From NCBI RefSeq assembly GCF_009495745.1, contig NZ_WIDQ01000020.1:1-64000 (forward strand): 64,000 bases of DNA, in the 5' to 3' direction. This document shows positions 35,290 to 44,157 of this stretch, in pieces (the first letter of the stretch is position 1; the number at the start of each line of letters is the position of its first letter). The DNA is from Niveispirillum sp. SYP-B3756. Its GTDB lineage: Bacteria; Pseudomonadota; Alphaproteobacteria; Azospirillales; Azospirillaceae. Position numbers and translations under genes: made by a program. The notes below the pieces were generated by a model. It made no database searches. It was not told where the DNA came from and worked only from the letters and a program-made list of their open reading frames with translations.

Positions 35290-36288
35290 GTGACGATCCC
35301 CTTCACGAAGCCGTTTATGACGGTCGATCAGCAGCTTCAACAGCTCGTTGATCGCGGGATGGCTTGCACGGACACTGCCAGGGCGAAGGCCTACCTATCG
35401 AGAATAGGATACTATCGCCTATCCGCATACTGGTACCCATTTCGGGGCCTGTGCATGGGCCCAACGGCGGATGGTGCGCCCTCATATCGCGGCGATCAGT
35501 TTCTTGCCGGCACCGCCTTTACCCACTCCCTTGATCTGTACCTGTTCGACAAGCGATTGCGCCTGATGATGCTGGACGCAATCGAACGGATCGAAGTGGC
35601 GTTGCGCGTGGACGTCGCGATCCGGCTTGGAAGTCAGGATCGGTTCGCTCACCGCAAGCCCGCGTTCCTACATGGCCATTTTGCAAAGCAGGCGATCAGG
35701 TTCGGGCAGAACACCGGCCGAACACAGCACAATGTCTGGCTGGCCAAGCTCGACGCGATCGTTCCCAAAAGCAACGAGGATTTCGTCCGGCATTTCAGGG
35801 CAACTTACTCCGATCCCTTGCCGATCTGGGCGGCGATCGAACTGTGGGATTTCGGGATGCTGGCAACCTTCTTCGCTGGAATGAAGCACGCGGACCAGGA
35901 CGCCATTGCCATCAAGTACGGCATCCGGGACCGGGATGTGCTGGTGGGCTGGCTTCGCACGATCAACCACGTTCGCAACATCTGCGCCCATCATGGGCGC
36001 CTTTGGAACCGCAACCTGGATGTTCAGCCCAAGCCGACGGTGGTGGGCGACATCCCGCTCCTGGATCACATATCAAGACCAGACCGCCGATCTCCTCCGC
36101 CAGCAGTATTGACGCGCACATATGGAGCCGCTGCGATAATCCAGTACCTGATACGCCACATCAATCCCTCCAGCAGCTGGAACAGGCGAGTGCGGGACCA
36201 CATCACCAACTTCCCCGCTATTCTGGGCGTGACGATCCAAGACGCGGCATTCCCCGTACGATGGGAAACGCTGCCTCTCTGGCAATAG
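35290..36288 (+). CDS. Abi_2 family (AbiD/AbiF-like) abortive infection protein
   Basis: 332 residues. N-terminal MTVDQQLQQLVDRGM, YLSRIGYYRLSAYWYPF near 36-52, DLYLFDKRLRLMMLDAIERI near 82, and the HEPN active site RNICAHHGRLWNR near 229 (R-x4-H). The Abi_2 family acts as RNA-targeting suicide defence against phages. The start is a GTG without a recognisable Shine-Dalgarno; the ATG at 35317 would remove only nine residues. Flanked by transfer genes on the other strand, so it is a separately regulated cargo gene. Confidence 0.88.
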   Translation: MTIPFTKPFMTVDQQLQQLVDRGMACTDTARAKAYLSRIGYYRLSAYWYPFRGLCMGPTADGAPSYRGDQFLAGTAFTHSLDLYLFDKRLRLMMLDAIERIEVALRVDVAIRLGSQDRFAHRKPAFLHGHFAKQAIRFGQNTGRTQHNVWLAKLDAIVPKSNEDFVRHFRATYSDPLPIWAAIELWDFGMLATFFAGMKHADQDAIAIKYGIRDRDVLVGWLRTINHVRNICAHHGRLWNRNLDVQPKPTVVGDIPLLDHISRPDRRSPPPAVLTRTYGAAAIIQYLIRHINPSSSWNRRVRDHITNFPAILGVTIQDAAFPVRWETLPLWQ

Positions 36289-36291
36289 GCC

Positions 36292-36780
36292 TCAATCCAG
36301 ATAAAATCGATATGCGACGCCCTTGCTCATGCCCGCGCTCTGGGCACCAGGATTGTAGCGGATCTTGTCCTCAATCGTCACGCGCACGAACTCGTCTCGG
36401 CGCGACCCGTTTTCAATGATGCCAGCGAATTCGTAACGGAATTTGAAGCGACCATCGGGCATCATCGTGGTAGCCACGACCTCGCCGCCAGCGCATTCTT
36501 TCCCGCCACCGCCATGCATTGCCTCGGTGTATCGCTCTTCCTGGCCACTGGCTGCCCGAGTGAGGCGTACGTTTCGGGTCTCACGGAGAGAGAGATCGAC
36601 GTCAAGCCCGAAGGTGTAATTGAGGCCTCCGCGCGAAGATTCCAACGGTCGGTTGGCGCATGCCTCACGGATCAAATATTGATGCCGTCCAGGCCCCTGG
36701 AGCTGGGCACCCGTTGAACATGCCGTCAGGACAACGGAGGCCAGTACGGCAGTGAAAATCTGAGAAACATAAATGCGCAT
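36292..36780 (-). CDS. Putative lipoprotein (162 aa)
   Basis: Start MRIYVSQIFTAVLASVVLTA with lipobox LTAC (Cys21). The mature part is strand-rich (YTFGLDVDLSLRETRNVRLT, FKFRYEFAGIIENGSRRDEF). The open frame extends to 37059 but the extension is Gly/Arg-rich antisense-type sequence. No family recognised. It lies distal to the IcmV-like pair on the same strand, and the T4SS context hints at an outer-membrane accessory. Confidence 0.65.
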   Translation of the reverse strand: MRIYVSQIFTAVLASVVLTACSTGAQLQGPGRHQYLIREACANRPLESSRGGLNYTFGLDVDLSLRETRNVRLTRAASGQEERYTEAMHGGGGKECAGGEVVATTMMPDGRFKFRYEFAGIIENGSRRDEFVRVTIEDKIRYNPGAQSAGMSKGVAYRFYLD

Positions 36781-36845
36781 GGTCACATGCAGATTGTTGA
36801 TTGCAAGTGCCGGTAATATGCATGTTGCGTATTGAACCTTCAACG

Positions 36846-37274
36846 CTAAGCGTCTTTTCGCCCTTTCAGTTGGCGGGTAACATGGTAGGCGCCGGCACCG
36901 GCAAGCAATAAGGTGACCAGGAAGCTGATCAGCACCACCAGCATCTTGGTCTGCGGCGCCGTCGCCTCCACCCAGGACAGCACGACCGCCCCCAGCAGCG
37001 CGGTCACCATGCCCGCGATGATGAAGGCGAACGGAAACACCCCCGCCCAAACCACCCATCCTGGCAGCTTGGCAAGGACCACACGCCAGCCAGGCCTGGG
37101 CCCGAGCTGGTTAATCCAAGCCTGGGTGCGCCTCGCGAGATGGAAGGTGCAAAGAGCGCTGAATCCCAGCAGGACCACGGCGGCTTCGGTGGAGTCTTGC
37201 GCGACCGATCTGAAGAGCGGCCAACCGAGCCCCAAGGCCAGCAGACCATAGATCGCCCAGATGATCGGCATCAT
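36846..37274 (-). CDS. Small polytopic membrane protein downstream of the IcmV-like gene
   Basis: 142 residues from the ATG in an ATGA overlap at 37271-37274. About three spans: IIWAIYGLLALGLGW, VWAGVFPFAFIIAGMVTALL and MLVVLISFLVTLLLAGAGAY, ending in a basic tail (TRQLKGRKDA). Unknown family; translational coupling to the IcmV-like gene suggests they act together. Confidence 0.65.
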   Translation of the reverse strand: MMPIIWAIYGLLALGLGWPLFRSVAQDSTEAAVVLLGFSALCTFHLARRTQAWINQLGPRPGWRVVLAKLPGWVVWAGVFPFAFIIAGMVTALLGAVVLSWVEATAPQTKMLVVLISFLVTLLLAGAGAYHVTRQLKGRKDA

Positions 37275-37654
37275 CGCCACACCCCCACATGCCAGCCGGC
37301 CAGGCAGAACACGCCACCAATGCCGGCACCGGCTAAGAAAAGCACGATCCCCGCCGCCCCGCCATGGGCCAGACCGGCGCCCATGGCGCCGACCAGCAGC
37401 AGCAACCCCGTCGCGACCAGGTTGATGCCGGCGCGACGCCGCAGCACTGCCTGGTGCTCCGTCAAGGGAGGTGGTACCGCACGCAGCCGGCCCAGCAGAT
37501 CCCGCCAGGATCGCACGCTCAACGCGCTGCCGATTACCCGCCCGCCATCAAGGGCCGCGCCCGCCACGGCCTTGACCCTTGGTGACCAGGCCGACCAAGC
37601 GCCGCTGAAGGGGACGTACCATCTGCCCCTGCTGTCGCCACGCTCCGTTTGCAT
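37271..37654 (-). CDS. traX: IcmV/TraX-like T4SS membrane protein
   Basis: 127 residues: a soluble N-terminus, then PPLTEHQAVLRRRAGINLVA leading into a pair of spans separated by a short Gly-rich turn (TGLLLLVGAMGAGLAHGGAA, GIVLFLAGAGIGGVFCLAGW). IcmV has the same layout (LSEADLLARQKALYRLSIL then two spans). Identity is low, so the call rests on topology and position: divergent from IcmW and on the DotA strand, as in Legionella region I. Confidence 0.55.
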   Translation of the reverse strand: MQTERGDSRGRWYVPFSGAWSAWSPRVKAVAGAALDGGRVIGSALSVRSWRDLLGRLRAVPPPLTEHQAVLRRRAGINLVATGLLLLVGAMGAGLAHGGAAGIVLFLAGAGIGGVFCLAGWHVGVWR

Positions 37655-37678
37655 CCGCTTCGCCTAATCTTAGCAGCG

Positions 37679-37724
37679 ATGTTTGATCGCCAAACATAGG
37701 CAGGTTAGGGCTGGGATGTTTGCA
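37679..37724. promoter_or_regulatory. Cluster of ATGTTTG/CAAACAT boxes between icmV-like and icmW
   Basis: ATGTTTG (37679-37685) and CAAACAT (37691-37697) form a 7-bp inverted repeat with a 5-nt gap; ATGTTTGCA recurs at 37716-37724 and GTTTGCA at 37647-37653 overlaps the icmV-like start. CCAAACATAGG matches the box upstream of traP. The divergent promoters of both operons fall here. Confidence 0.5.
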
Positions 37725-37747
37725 CGGCCAGTCGGAAGGAGCGGCAA

Positions 37748-38227
37748 TTGTCGATGTTGGAGGATGATGCGATCGATGATTGGCTGGGCCAGCACGGTGA
37801 GGCCTTCCGCCGCTGTGTTCACGACCTCGAACTGACCGAAGGCTGGCCCGCCGACATCAGTTCCTTGGAGATCGATGCCGCCGTCGTCGAGCTGGGTCGG
37901 GACCTGGATCAGGTCGCGCCGCACATGCTGCAGGAGCTGGGGCGAGCCGAGCTGCTGCCCTATCTGGCGCTGACGCTGGCACACCTGCGCGCCGGCCGCC
38001 GGCTGCGCCTTCTGGAATTCCTGGCGGCCGTCGTCCCGCCAGCCGCCACCACCCACCAGGACCTAGTCGATCGCCTGCTGGCGCTGGACGGCTCCCAGCA
38101 GGTCGCGGAGGCGGCCCGCATCCTGCGCGAATGTCTGACCGTCATTCACCGGCGGCATGTCCTGGAGCGCCTGTTCGCCCCGGACCGTATGGCCATCGTT
38201 CTGTCCGCCCTTCATGGTCGATTATGA
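37748..38227 (+). CDS. icmW: IcmW-like T4SS adaptor
   Basis: 159 residues. Compared from memory with Legionella IcmW, matching features are GRRLRLLEFLAAVVPPAATT (IcmW GRGLRLLQAIDTVHPGSAS), a middle helix, and HVLERLFAPDRMAIVLSALH (IcmW RLRLLSRVFCQYRLKLVLRALEG). IcmW with IcmS forms the chaperone adaptor that presents substrates to DotL. The start is taken at TTG 37748 (5 nt from GGAAGGAG); ATG 37754 is the alternative. No IcmS was seen. Confidence 0.72.
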   Translation: MSMLEDDAIDDWLGQHGEAFRRCVHDLELTEGWPADISSLEIDAAVVELGRDLDQVAPHMLQELGRAELLPYLALTLAHLRAGRRLRLLEFLAAVVPPAATTHQDLVDRLLALDGSQQVAEAARILRECLTVIHRRHVLERLFAPDRMAIVLSALHGRL

Positions 38228-38251
38228 CGAGGAATTTTCCTGGAGAAAATG

Positions 38252-38749
38252 ATGAAAAAAACATTGGCCCTGAGTATGGCATTGTCGCTTCTCCTGTCCC
38301 AGGCAGCAACAGCACAGATGGCTGCCGATGGATGTGATGACGCTACAATGCAAAAATACGAAACCGTGGCCATCCAGGCTGCGGACCGCGAATATAAGAA
38401 TGTCATTCTGCCTGTCATCCGCCGACCCGCCAACATAATGCAACTTTCGTGCCTTGAACGGTTCGTCAATCCCCGAGGTGTCGACATCCTTTTCGACGTG
38501 TCGGGCCTGATGTCCAGCCTAGTTAATGACCTGTTAGGCAAAGCATGCGCTGCAGCTGATCAAGTCTGGTCCCAAGTTCCCTCTTTGAACGGCTCGGTCT
38601 ACGCCAACCAAGTGCCCCTACCGCCCGGCACGGCGGTCAACAGCACCGGCAGCACGTCCTCGGTCAAGATTTACATGCCAACTGGCAGCTCCGGTGGCCA
38701 GCAGGGTAAGTCGGGCTCGATCCTTGACAACCTGTTCGGCGGCAAATAA
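38252..38749 (+). CDS. Secreted hypothetical protein of the icmW operon
   Basis: 165 residues, signal peptide MKKTLALSMALSLLLSQAAT with cleavage near AQM. The mature protein has three Cys (GCDDA, LSCLERF, GKACAAA) and a Ser/Gly-rich tail ending SGSILDNLFGGK. GGAG at 38242-38245 fits the second ATG. Follows icmW by 24 nt. In Legionella the next gene is icmX (periplasmic), but no similarity was evident. Confidence 0.65.
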   Translation: MKKTLALSMALSLLLSQAATAQMAADGCDDATMQKYETVAIQAADREYKNVILPVIRRPANIMQLSCLERFVNPRGVDILFDVSGLMSSLVNDLLGKACAAADQVWSQVPSLNGSVYANQVPLPPGTAVNSTGSTSSVKIYMPTGSSGGQQGKSGSILDNLFGGK

Positions 38750-38760
38750 CGGAGGAAACC

Positions 38761-39855
38761 ATGCGTAAGCTGCTTCTGGTGGGTGCTGCAACCCTCTCGA
38801 TCACACACCAGGCTCACGCCCTGGGCGGATACGATTACATTCATGCTGAGGCCCAGACCAGCAAAGTGATGGCCCGGATCGCAGCGCTTGATGCCACCAT
38901 GTCAACGACGATGGCTCGTGGCTTCGGACAAATCAGCGGCCGGCTCGGGGCTGTTGTCGCCGGTATTGGTGCCATTACCAACGAGCAGACTCAGGCCCAA
39001 GGCCGCTTGCAACAAGATGCCATGCGAGCCGAAGGCGTCATGCAGCGCACGCCCACCAGGGCCGGCTGTCGGAGCGCCACCCCTTCCTCCACCGGCATCG
39101 GCCGGGCCGTGACCGCAACATCCGTGAACGAAACCCGCCTGCTGGCCGCCGCTGCGTCGTGGCGAGGTGCCGCCGCACGCAATGGCGCCGACCATGACGG
39201 CGCGATGGCCAGCCTCTACCCATATCGGTCGAAAGGTTGCACCTGGTGGAGGCGGGGCGAAGCCGGCTGCACCCAGGAAGACGCCGCCACTGGCAAATGG
39301 TCGCCGACACCGCTCTGGCCAACGGACAAGACATACAAGACCGAAGGACAGGTCGAGGCCGCCCAGGATTATATCCGCAGCCTGGTGCGATCGGTGGGAC
39401 CGGACTATGACCCGACTTGGCGCAACACGCCGAACGGGCGGGCTAACCTGATGCAGGCGGAGGACCGCGAGCGCCAGCACGGCGTGGCGGACCAGGCGCT
39501 GATGGCGATCCATGCGCGCTATGTGCCAGTCGCCCAGCTCGGCCAATGGCGTGACGCTGTCCTGGGCGGGGTCGTGCCTGCCCAGGATCAAGCGACCGTC
39601 AGCATGAACGATTACCTCCAGACCGAAGTCCTGCGCCGGCATGCAAACCCCGCTTGGCATGCGTCACTGATCGACATGCGCGGTGATCAGCTCGTACGCG
39701 AGCTGGTGCAGATCGAGGCGTTGCGCACTTTCATGCAGTTCCAGGACAGCCAGACACTGGAAAGGATCTCTGCCACCCTGGCGACGATCCTGCCCCGCAC
39801 CACGGAAATCGCAGATTACCTCGATCCCGATCGCGGCAGCCCAGCCAGCAAATGA
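38761..39855 (+). CDS. Secreted conjugation-associated protein (364 aa)
   Basis: Signal peptide MRKLLLVGAATLSITHQAHA, then a coiled-coil-prone region (AQTSKVMARIAALDATMSTT, NEQTQAQGRLQQDAMRAEG), a central Cys-containing section (KGCTWWRRGEAGC) and a long helical C-terminus. The arrangement recalls secreted mating-pair proteins such as TrbJ/VirB5 or IcmX, but no decisive motif was found. GGAGG at 38752. Third gene of the icmW operon. Confidence 0.65.
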   Translation: MRKLLLVGAATLSITHQAHALGGYDYIHAEAQTSKVMARIAALDATMSTTMARGFGQISGRLGAVVAGIGAITNEQTQAQGRLQQDAMRAEGVMQRTPTRAGCRSATPSSTGIGRAVTATSVNETRLLAAAASWRGAAARNGADHDGAMASLYPYRSKGCTWWRRGEAGCTQEDAATGKWSPTPLWPTDKTYKTEGQVEAAQDYIRSLVRSVGPDYDPTWRNTPNGRANLMQAEDRERQHGVADQALMAIHARYVPVAQLGQWRDAVLGGVVPAQDQATVSMNDYLQTEVLRRHANPAWHASLIDMRGDQLVRELVQIEALRTFMQFQDSQTLERISATLATILPRTTEIADYLDPDRGSPASK

Positions 39856-39867
39856 GGCCAAACGAAA

Positions 39868-41067
39868 ATGGATTTCAACGATATGTTCAAGGCGATGGAC
39901 GCGCACGCGGCCCGCCAGGACCAGGAACCGGAAGATGCGCCCAAGGAGGCAGCCCCGGCTGGCGCATCCGCCCCCTCCCCCAACGGCGCTGCGGCGAAGC
40001 CGCCAGGCGATACGACCTCCAGCGGTGATGCGTCCCCGGAGCCAGATGCACCTGGCCCGCAGGCGGATGAGCATGATTTCAGCAGCGGGCCGATGGCCGG
40101 CGGGTTCCAACTGCCGGCCGTCCCGATGAGCCCTGGTCCTGAGGCATTTTGGCGGGAAGGAGGCGTGCCACCTTATGACGCCTTGATGATCGCTTGGTCC
40201 CGCAAGCAACCAGAATGGGACACTATCGATGGAGACGTCGATATCGATTTCAACACTACTGAATCAAAAACATACCATCGTCTGTTTGATGATATATCCC
40301 AATTGGGCGAGGCCGAACATGAGCTGGCGGCGGCGATACGCGAGGACCTGGACCAGGCCGCCACAGCGGAAGGGCAACGGATTTTCGATCAGAAGGCCGC
40401 CATGTATGCTTCAGCGCTCAACGCGGGCGCACCCGGCCCCGCGCCCGCCGGCATGGGTGGCGGGGGCTTTTCCCTGGGCGGCTGGGGACGGCCCCGTCCG
40501 CCGGCGCCGCCGCGCCATGCGCCCTCGGCTCTGACCCTGGCAGGGCGGGCCGTATCGGACAAACTCCACGCGTATCGCAAGTCACGGACTGTCGATGCAT
40601 TCCAGCAGGTCGATGACGCCGGTGAGACCGTCCAGAAGACGCTAGACCGCCTAGGAAACTCGCCTGTCGGAGCATTCCTTAAGGGTCAGCTCAGAACAGA
40701 CCAAGACCGCAAGGCCTTCTCGGAAGCCTTGGCCGCCAACCCGGAAGCTAAGACGTTGTTCGAGAAGCTGTCCGACGATGTCGGACAGTTCGCCACCAAC
40801 ATTCAGAAGGCGAGCCTCGCGGCAACCCGCGCCGGCTACGATCCCACGAAGGTGCATGATCTGTTGAAACAGGCCGCCAATCCGATCCTGGACCAGGTGA
40901 AGGATATTCCCGACGTGAAAGTCCCGAACGGTGACAAGACGCTGGGTGACAGCGTCAAGGCGGCGATAAAGGCGATCAAGGTCATTCTGGCCGCATTGAC
41001 CAGGCGCAACCAATCTCCCGGCCACGATCATGATCTTGAAGATAGTGGTCCCAGCTTGACCATTTAA
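39868..41067 (+). CDS. Hypothetical protein with Pro/Ala-rich N-terminus (399 aa)
   Basis: Residues 1-75 are disordered, acidic and Pro/Ala-rich; about 90-170 is a helical domain (EAFWREGGVPPYDALMIAWS); a Gly/Pro linker (GMGGGGFSLGGWGRPRPPAP) precedes a helical C-terminal domain with repeated Lys/Asp helices. No signal peptide or membrane span. Unknown; 13 nt after the secreted protein, so part of the same operon. Confidence 0.6.
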   Translation: MDFNDMFKAMDAHAARQDQEPEDAPKEAAPAGASAPSPNGAAAKPPGDTTSSGDASPEPDAPGPQADEHDFSSGPMAGGFQLPAVPMSPGPEAFWREGGVPPYDALMIAWSRKQPEWDTIDGDVDIDFNTTESKTYHRLFDDISQLGEAEHELAAAIREDLDQAATAEGQRIFDQKAAMYASALNAGAPGPAPAGMGGGGFSLGGWGRPRPPAPPRHAPSALTLAGRAVSDKLHAYRKSRTVDAFQQVDDAGETVQKTLDRLGNSPVGAFLKGQLRTDQDRKAFSEALAANPEAKTLFEKLSDDVGQFATNIQKASLAATRAGYDPTKVHDLLKQAANPILDQVKDIPDVKVPNGDKTLGDSVKAAIKAIKVILAALTRRNQSPGHDHDLEDSGPSLTI

Positions 41068-41088
41068 GCCACCTGCCGGGGACGCGCC

Positions 41089-42678
41089 GTGCCGCTATTC
41101 TTGATCGAAGCGCCAGGCAAGGTCCGACGCTTCGCCCATCTCGCTCGCGAAATTGGTATCAGGAACGCCGAGATCGTCGCAACGAAGGGTCACCTGCTCG
41201 GCCTGCCTTCTTCTCTTTGGCCCGTAGCGATCGGCTCTGATCTCCTGGACCATGCTGCGCGACAGCCACGCGACTTGGAGCGCATCAACCTGATCAGGTC
41301 GGCGGCGCGGCGCCATGACATCGTGTATGTCGCTACCGATCCGGATCAGGAAGGCGACGTCATCGCCGCCGACATTGCAGCCATCCTGGAAGGGCACACA
41401 GACCTTCGGCGGCTGCGTCTGCCGGCGCTGACCGCCAATGGGCTGACGGTCGCATTGGCTGCCGCAGGTCCCGTCAATATCGCCAGCGCGGTGCCCGGTC
41501 GAGCCCGCGCTGTCGTGGACAGGATCATCGGCAGCGTCTTCAGCCGACCTGGCCGCCCTGCTGGCCGCGTGTGGACGGCCCTGCTTGGCTCCTGGGACCA
41601 GGATCTGGTTCCATCCGCCATGACGCGCGTGAAGGCGCTAGCGGCTGACGCCGGCCGACACTGGATTGCCACGCTCCCCGGTCTTCACCCCGACCTGCCA
41701 CCGGAAATCTTGACTAGGCTGGCCAGAGCGACGGCCTTCCCGGCTCGCGTGGCACCGGCTTCGACCGGCGAACTCCTGATCGACGCCGCGGCTGCATTGG
41801 ACCGCCCGGTGAAAGACATCATGGACGATATGCAGGAGGCCTACGAGGCGGGCTTGCTGTCCTATCCCCGCGCGTCTGGACGATTGATCGGCACCGCAGG
41901 TCGCCAACAGATCGCGGCCATCGCCAACCGCTACGCTCTGCGCTATGACCCACATCGCGGCGAAAGCGATGAGGGGGCCGCCGGCGCGCACGAGGCTCCG
42001 CACCCTGTCACCGATGTTCCCATCGCTTCCGATTTGTCGAGCCTGCCGGCAATGGCCGCGACAGCGGCTTTCGTCGCGCGCCGACAAATGGAGGCAGGGC
42101 AGGACCTGGTCGATGAGACCCCCGACCTCGGGGCCTTGCCGCCCGACTTGGCATCACTGGGCTGGAGCCGGCGAACAGGATGGCGGCGCCCGAGAACCGG
42201 CGAGCAGGAGGCCCAGCTGGGCGCTCATTTGGTCCGGCCCGATGTCCGTGCGGTGATGTTGCTGCTTGAAACCGGGATCGGCCGCCCATCGACATTCGCG
42301 ACTTTTGCAGACCAAGTGCAAATTCGCGGTGTGATCGGCGCCAATGGTCGAATCAATGAACGCGGTTTACACATGATCGAATCGACTCCGCTGACACTGC
42401 GGTCGCCGTCTTGGGCACGCTTCGTCGAGGATTCTCTCGCGTCGTGGGTAGTTCCTTCGGCTCTTACGCTGGATCAGCTTCCCGTCAAAGCTGCAAATTT
42501 GACAGCGTGCGTTTTGAATGCGCTCCCCGGAGATGCAAATGACAAAATTCGTTCCGCTTTAGCAGGAACTGACGGTCAGCGTTTGCAAACCTCCGAAACT
42601 GCCGGTAACTTCTTGAAATTCCTGCAGCGTGGCACCGCCCGCGATGAGGAAGACCCCGCCGGCCCCAAACTCCGATAA
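41089..42678 (+). CDS. Type IA DNA topoisomerase, plasmid-type
   Basis: 529 residues from a GTG. TOPRIM acidic residues: LIEAPGKVRRF (Glu7) and VATDPDQEGDVIAAD (DxDxE, near 82). Catalytic Tyr in GLLSYPRASGR near 258, and a late GIGRPSTFATFAD motif near 388. No zinc fingers. Such enzymes relax or unlink single-strand-containing DNA during plasmid replication or transfer. It is the second type IA enzyme on this replicon besides TopB and quite divergent from it. Last gene of the icmW operon (22 nt gap). Confidence 0.85.
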   Translation: MPLFLIEAPGKVRRFAHLAREIGIRNAEIVATKGHLLGLPSSLWPVAIGSDLLDHAARQPRDLERINLIRSAARRHDIVYVATDPDQEGDVIAADIAAILEGHTDLRRLRLPALTANGLTVALAAAGPVNIASAVPGRARAVVDRIIGSVFSRPGRPAGRVWTALLGSWDQDLVPSAMTRVKALAADAGRHWIATLPGLHPDLPPEILTRLARATAFPARVAPASTGELLIDAAAALDRPVKDIMDDMQEAYEAGLLSYPRASGRLIGTAGRQQIAAIANRYALRYDPHRGESDEGAAGAHEAPHPVTDVPIASDLSSLPAMAATAAFVARRQMEAGQDLVDETPDLGALPPDLASLGWSRRTGWRRPRTGEQEAQLGAHLVRPDVRAVMLLLETGIGRPSTFATFADQVQIRGVIGANGRINERGLHMIESTPLTLRSPSWARFVEDSLASWVVPSALTLDQLPVKAANLTACVLNALPGDANDKIRSALAGTDGQRLQTSETAGNFLKFLQRGTARDEEDPAGPKLR

Positions 42679-42960
42679 GGAAACGGCCCGGCACCAACCT
42701 GATGCCGAGGCCGAACATGTCGGAATAAGCCCGATCCCATAGGCACAAAAAGCAAAAGCGGCCCCGAAAGACCGCCCTGCCGAAGAACCTAATTGCATTG
42801 CACCGATCACGAAGCGTTTCCAGCGCTGCGGAACCGATCTCCAAGTCGCAAGGGAGATTATACCCCCGCCAATCGTGAAATCGCAATCGGATTCTTCGAA
42901 TGGGGACGTGCTGCCTGACGCAGCCGCGTGCGCCACCCCATATCTTCACGGAAGAACCCG
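42679..42960. other. Non-coding gap between topoisomerase and winged-helix gene
   Basis: 282 nt. A minus-strand frame spans it but reads as Arg/Gly-rich antisense sequence. Nothing definite was found; it must hold the promoter of the 42961 gene. GGAAG precedes that start. Confidence 0.35.
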
Positions 42961-44154
42961 ATGCGACCAGAACCAGCTGGAGCGCGCCGCCCGCGCTTGG
43001 CCAGCGCAGACGCCCGCCGGGCGCAGGCCGACGCAGCGACCGCAAAGCTCATCTCCATGGGCGGCAATGTCGCCGGCATGCTGCCCCTATTGACGCCCGT
43101 GATGCGGATCGTCGCCGCCCGCTTGGCAGACCTTACGGCGGATGGCTCCCGGTCCTACCGATCAACGATCGCGGAACTGGGCCGGCAATGCCTTGTGTCT
43201 GTAAGAGCCGTTCAGGCCGCCTGTCGGGTGCTCCAGCAGCAGGGCTTCCTGCGGGTGATCGAAGAGCGGGTCAACGAAGTCACGTCGCTCCCGAACATCT
43301 TCTTGGTGTCGGCATCGTCCCTGGTGCAGGGCGGGCGCTCAAATGCGCGGGGGGTGCAAAAATCCGCAGCCAAGAGTCAGGAACTTATATCTAAAACTAC
43401 TACAACCTCTACAAACTTAGGCTGTAGGTCGAAATTTTGTTCTCAACAGATACAAGCACCTCGCGTCACGGAAGTGCCTGCGGCTGCCACACCGACCGGG
43501 CCGGCAGACATCGAGGAGACCACCTTCCTTGACCTGGCCGCCTATGCCGTCCGCCAAGTGGCGCCGGACGCCCTCCCCGGTCTCAACGGCCAATCGACTG
43601 CCGCTTGGCTCGCCGCCGTCGAAGACCTCCTGAAATCGCGGATCGCTGGCTTTTCGCTCACCGCCTACCACAGGGTCGCTCAGCGCCGGCCCCTCGTCGC
43701 CGCGCTGTCGGTCCTTGAGGCCCTGGTCGTCTCCCAGCGCCGGGAGGCCAGCTCCCGTTATCGACCTATAGCCAACCTCGCCGCCTACCTCTCGGGCATC
43801 CTGTTCAATCGAACGACCGGTCCGCGCCCGCAGGACACGCTCGGCCGCCTTGTCAGCACTGATACCGGCCCGGTTACCAACGAGACCAGGGCTAGGCCGC
43901 CGGCGACGTCGGCATCCACTGCCGGCAGCGGCCGATGCGTGATGCTCACCAAGACCGACATGCTGCGGACGCACGCCGACCCGATGGTGCGTCAGCTCGC
44001 CGGCTACGGTCCTGCAACGCGACTGGATGTTGTTAAGCGGTTGAACAAGCTCCGGGGTGCCGCCGGCCGGGCTCTCCTGTCGCTCACCACCGACTTGGAG
44101 ACAATCGTCCACGCCATCAGGGAACAAGACTGCGCTCGCGCGGTGATGCCATGA
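42961..44154 (+). CDS. Winged-helix plasmid protein, probable replication/regulatory factor
   Basis: 397 residues from MRPEPAGARRPRLASADARR. A winged helix at about 45-105 (SRSYRSTIAELGRQCLVSVR, AVQAACRVLQQQGFLRVIEE) is of the GntR/helix-turn-helix-36 kind found in plasmid replication initiators, followed by a low-complexity linker with TTTTST and a helical C-terminal half. It ends 4 nt from the convergent repA stop. RepC-like initiators share this type of N-terminal fold; whether it replicates or regulates is unresolved. Confidence 0.6.
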   Translation: MRPEPAGARRPRLASADARRAQADAATAKLISMGGNVAGMLPLLTPVMRIVAARLADLTADGSRSYRSTIAELGRQCLVSVRAVQAACRVLQQQGFLRVIEERVNEVTSLPNIFLVSASSLVQGGRSNARGVQKSAAKSQELISKTTTTSTNLGCRSKFCSQQIQAPRVTEVPAAATPTGPADIEETTFLDLAAYAVRQVAPDALPGLNGQSTAAWLAAVEDLLKSRIAGFSLTAYHRVAQRRPLVAALSVLEALVVSQRREASSRYRPIANLAAYLSGILFNRTTGPRPQDTLGRLVSTDTGPVTNETRARPPATSASTAGSGRCVMLTKTDMLRTHADPMVRQLAGYGPATRLDVVKRLNKLRGAAGRALLSLTTDLETIVHAIREQDCARAVMP

Positions 44155-44157
44155 AGC

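Noticed and set aside
36781-37059. N-terminal extension of the lipoprotein frame to 255 residues
   Set aside because: Extension overlaps the membrane-protein gene and destroys the signal peptide/lipobox layout.
42485-43045. 186-codon minus-strand frame across the topoisomerase 3' end and the next gap
   Set aside because: Arg/Gly-rich, no motif, and it overlaps two supported plus-strand genes.
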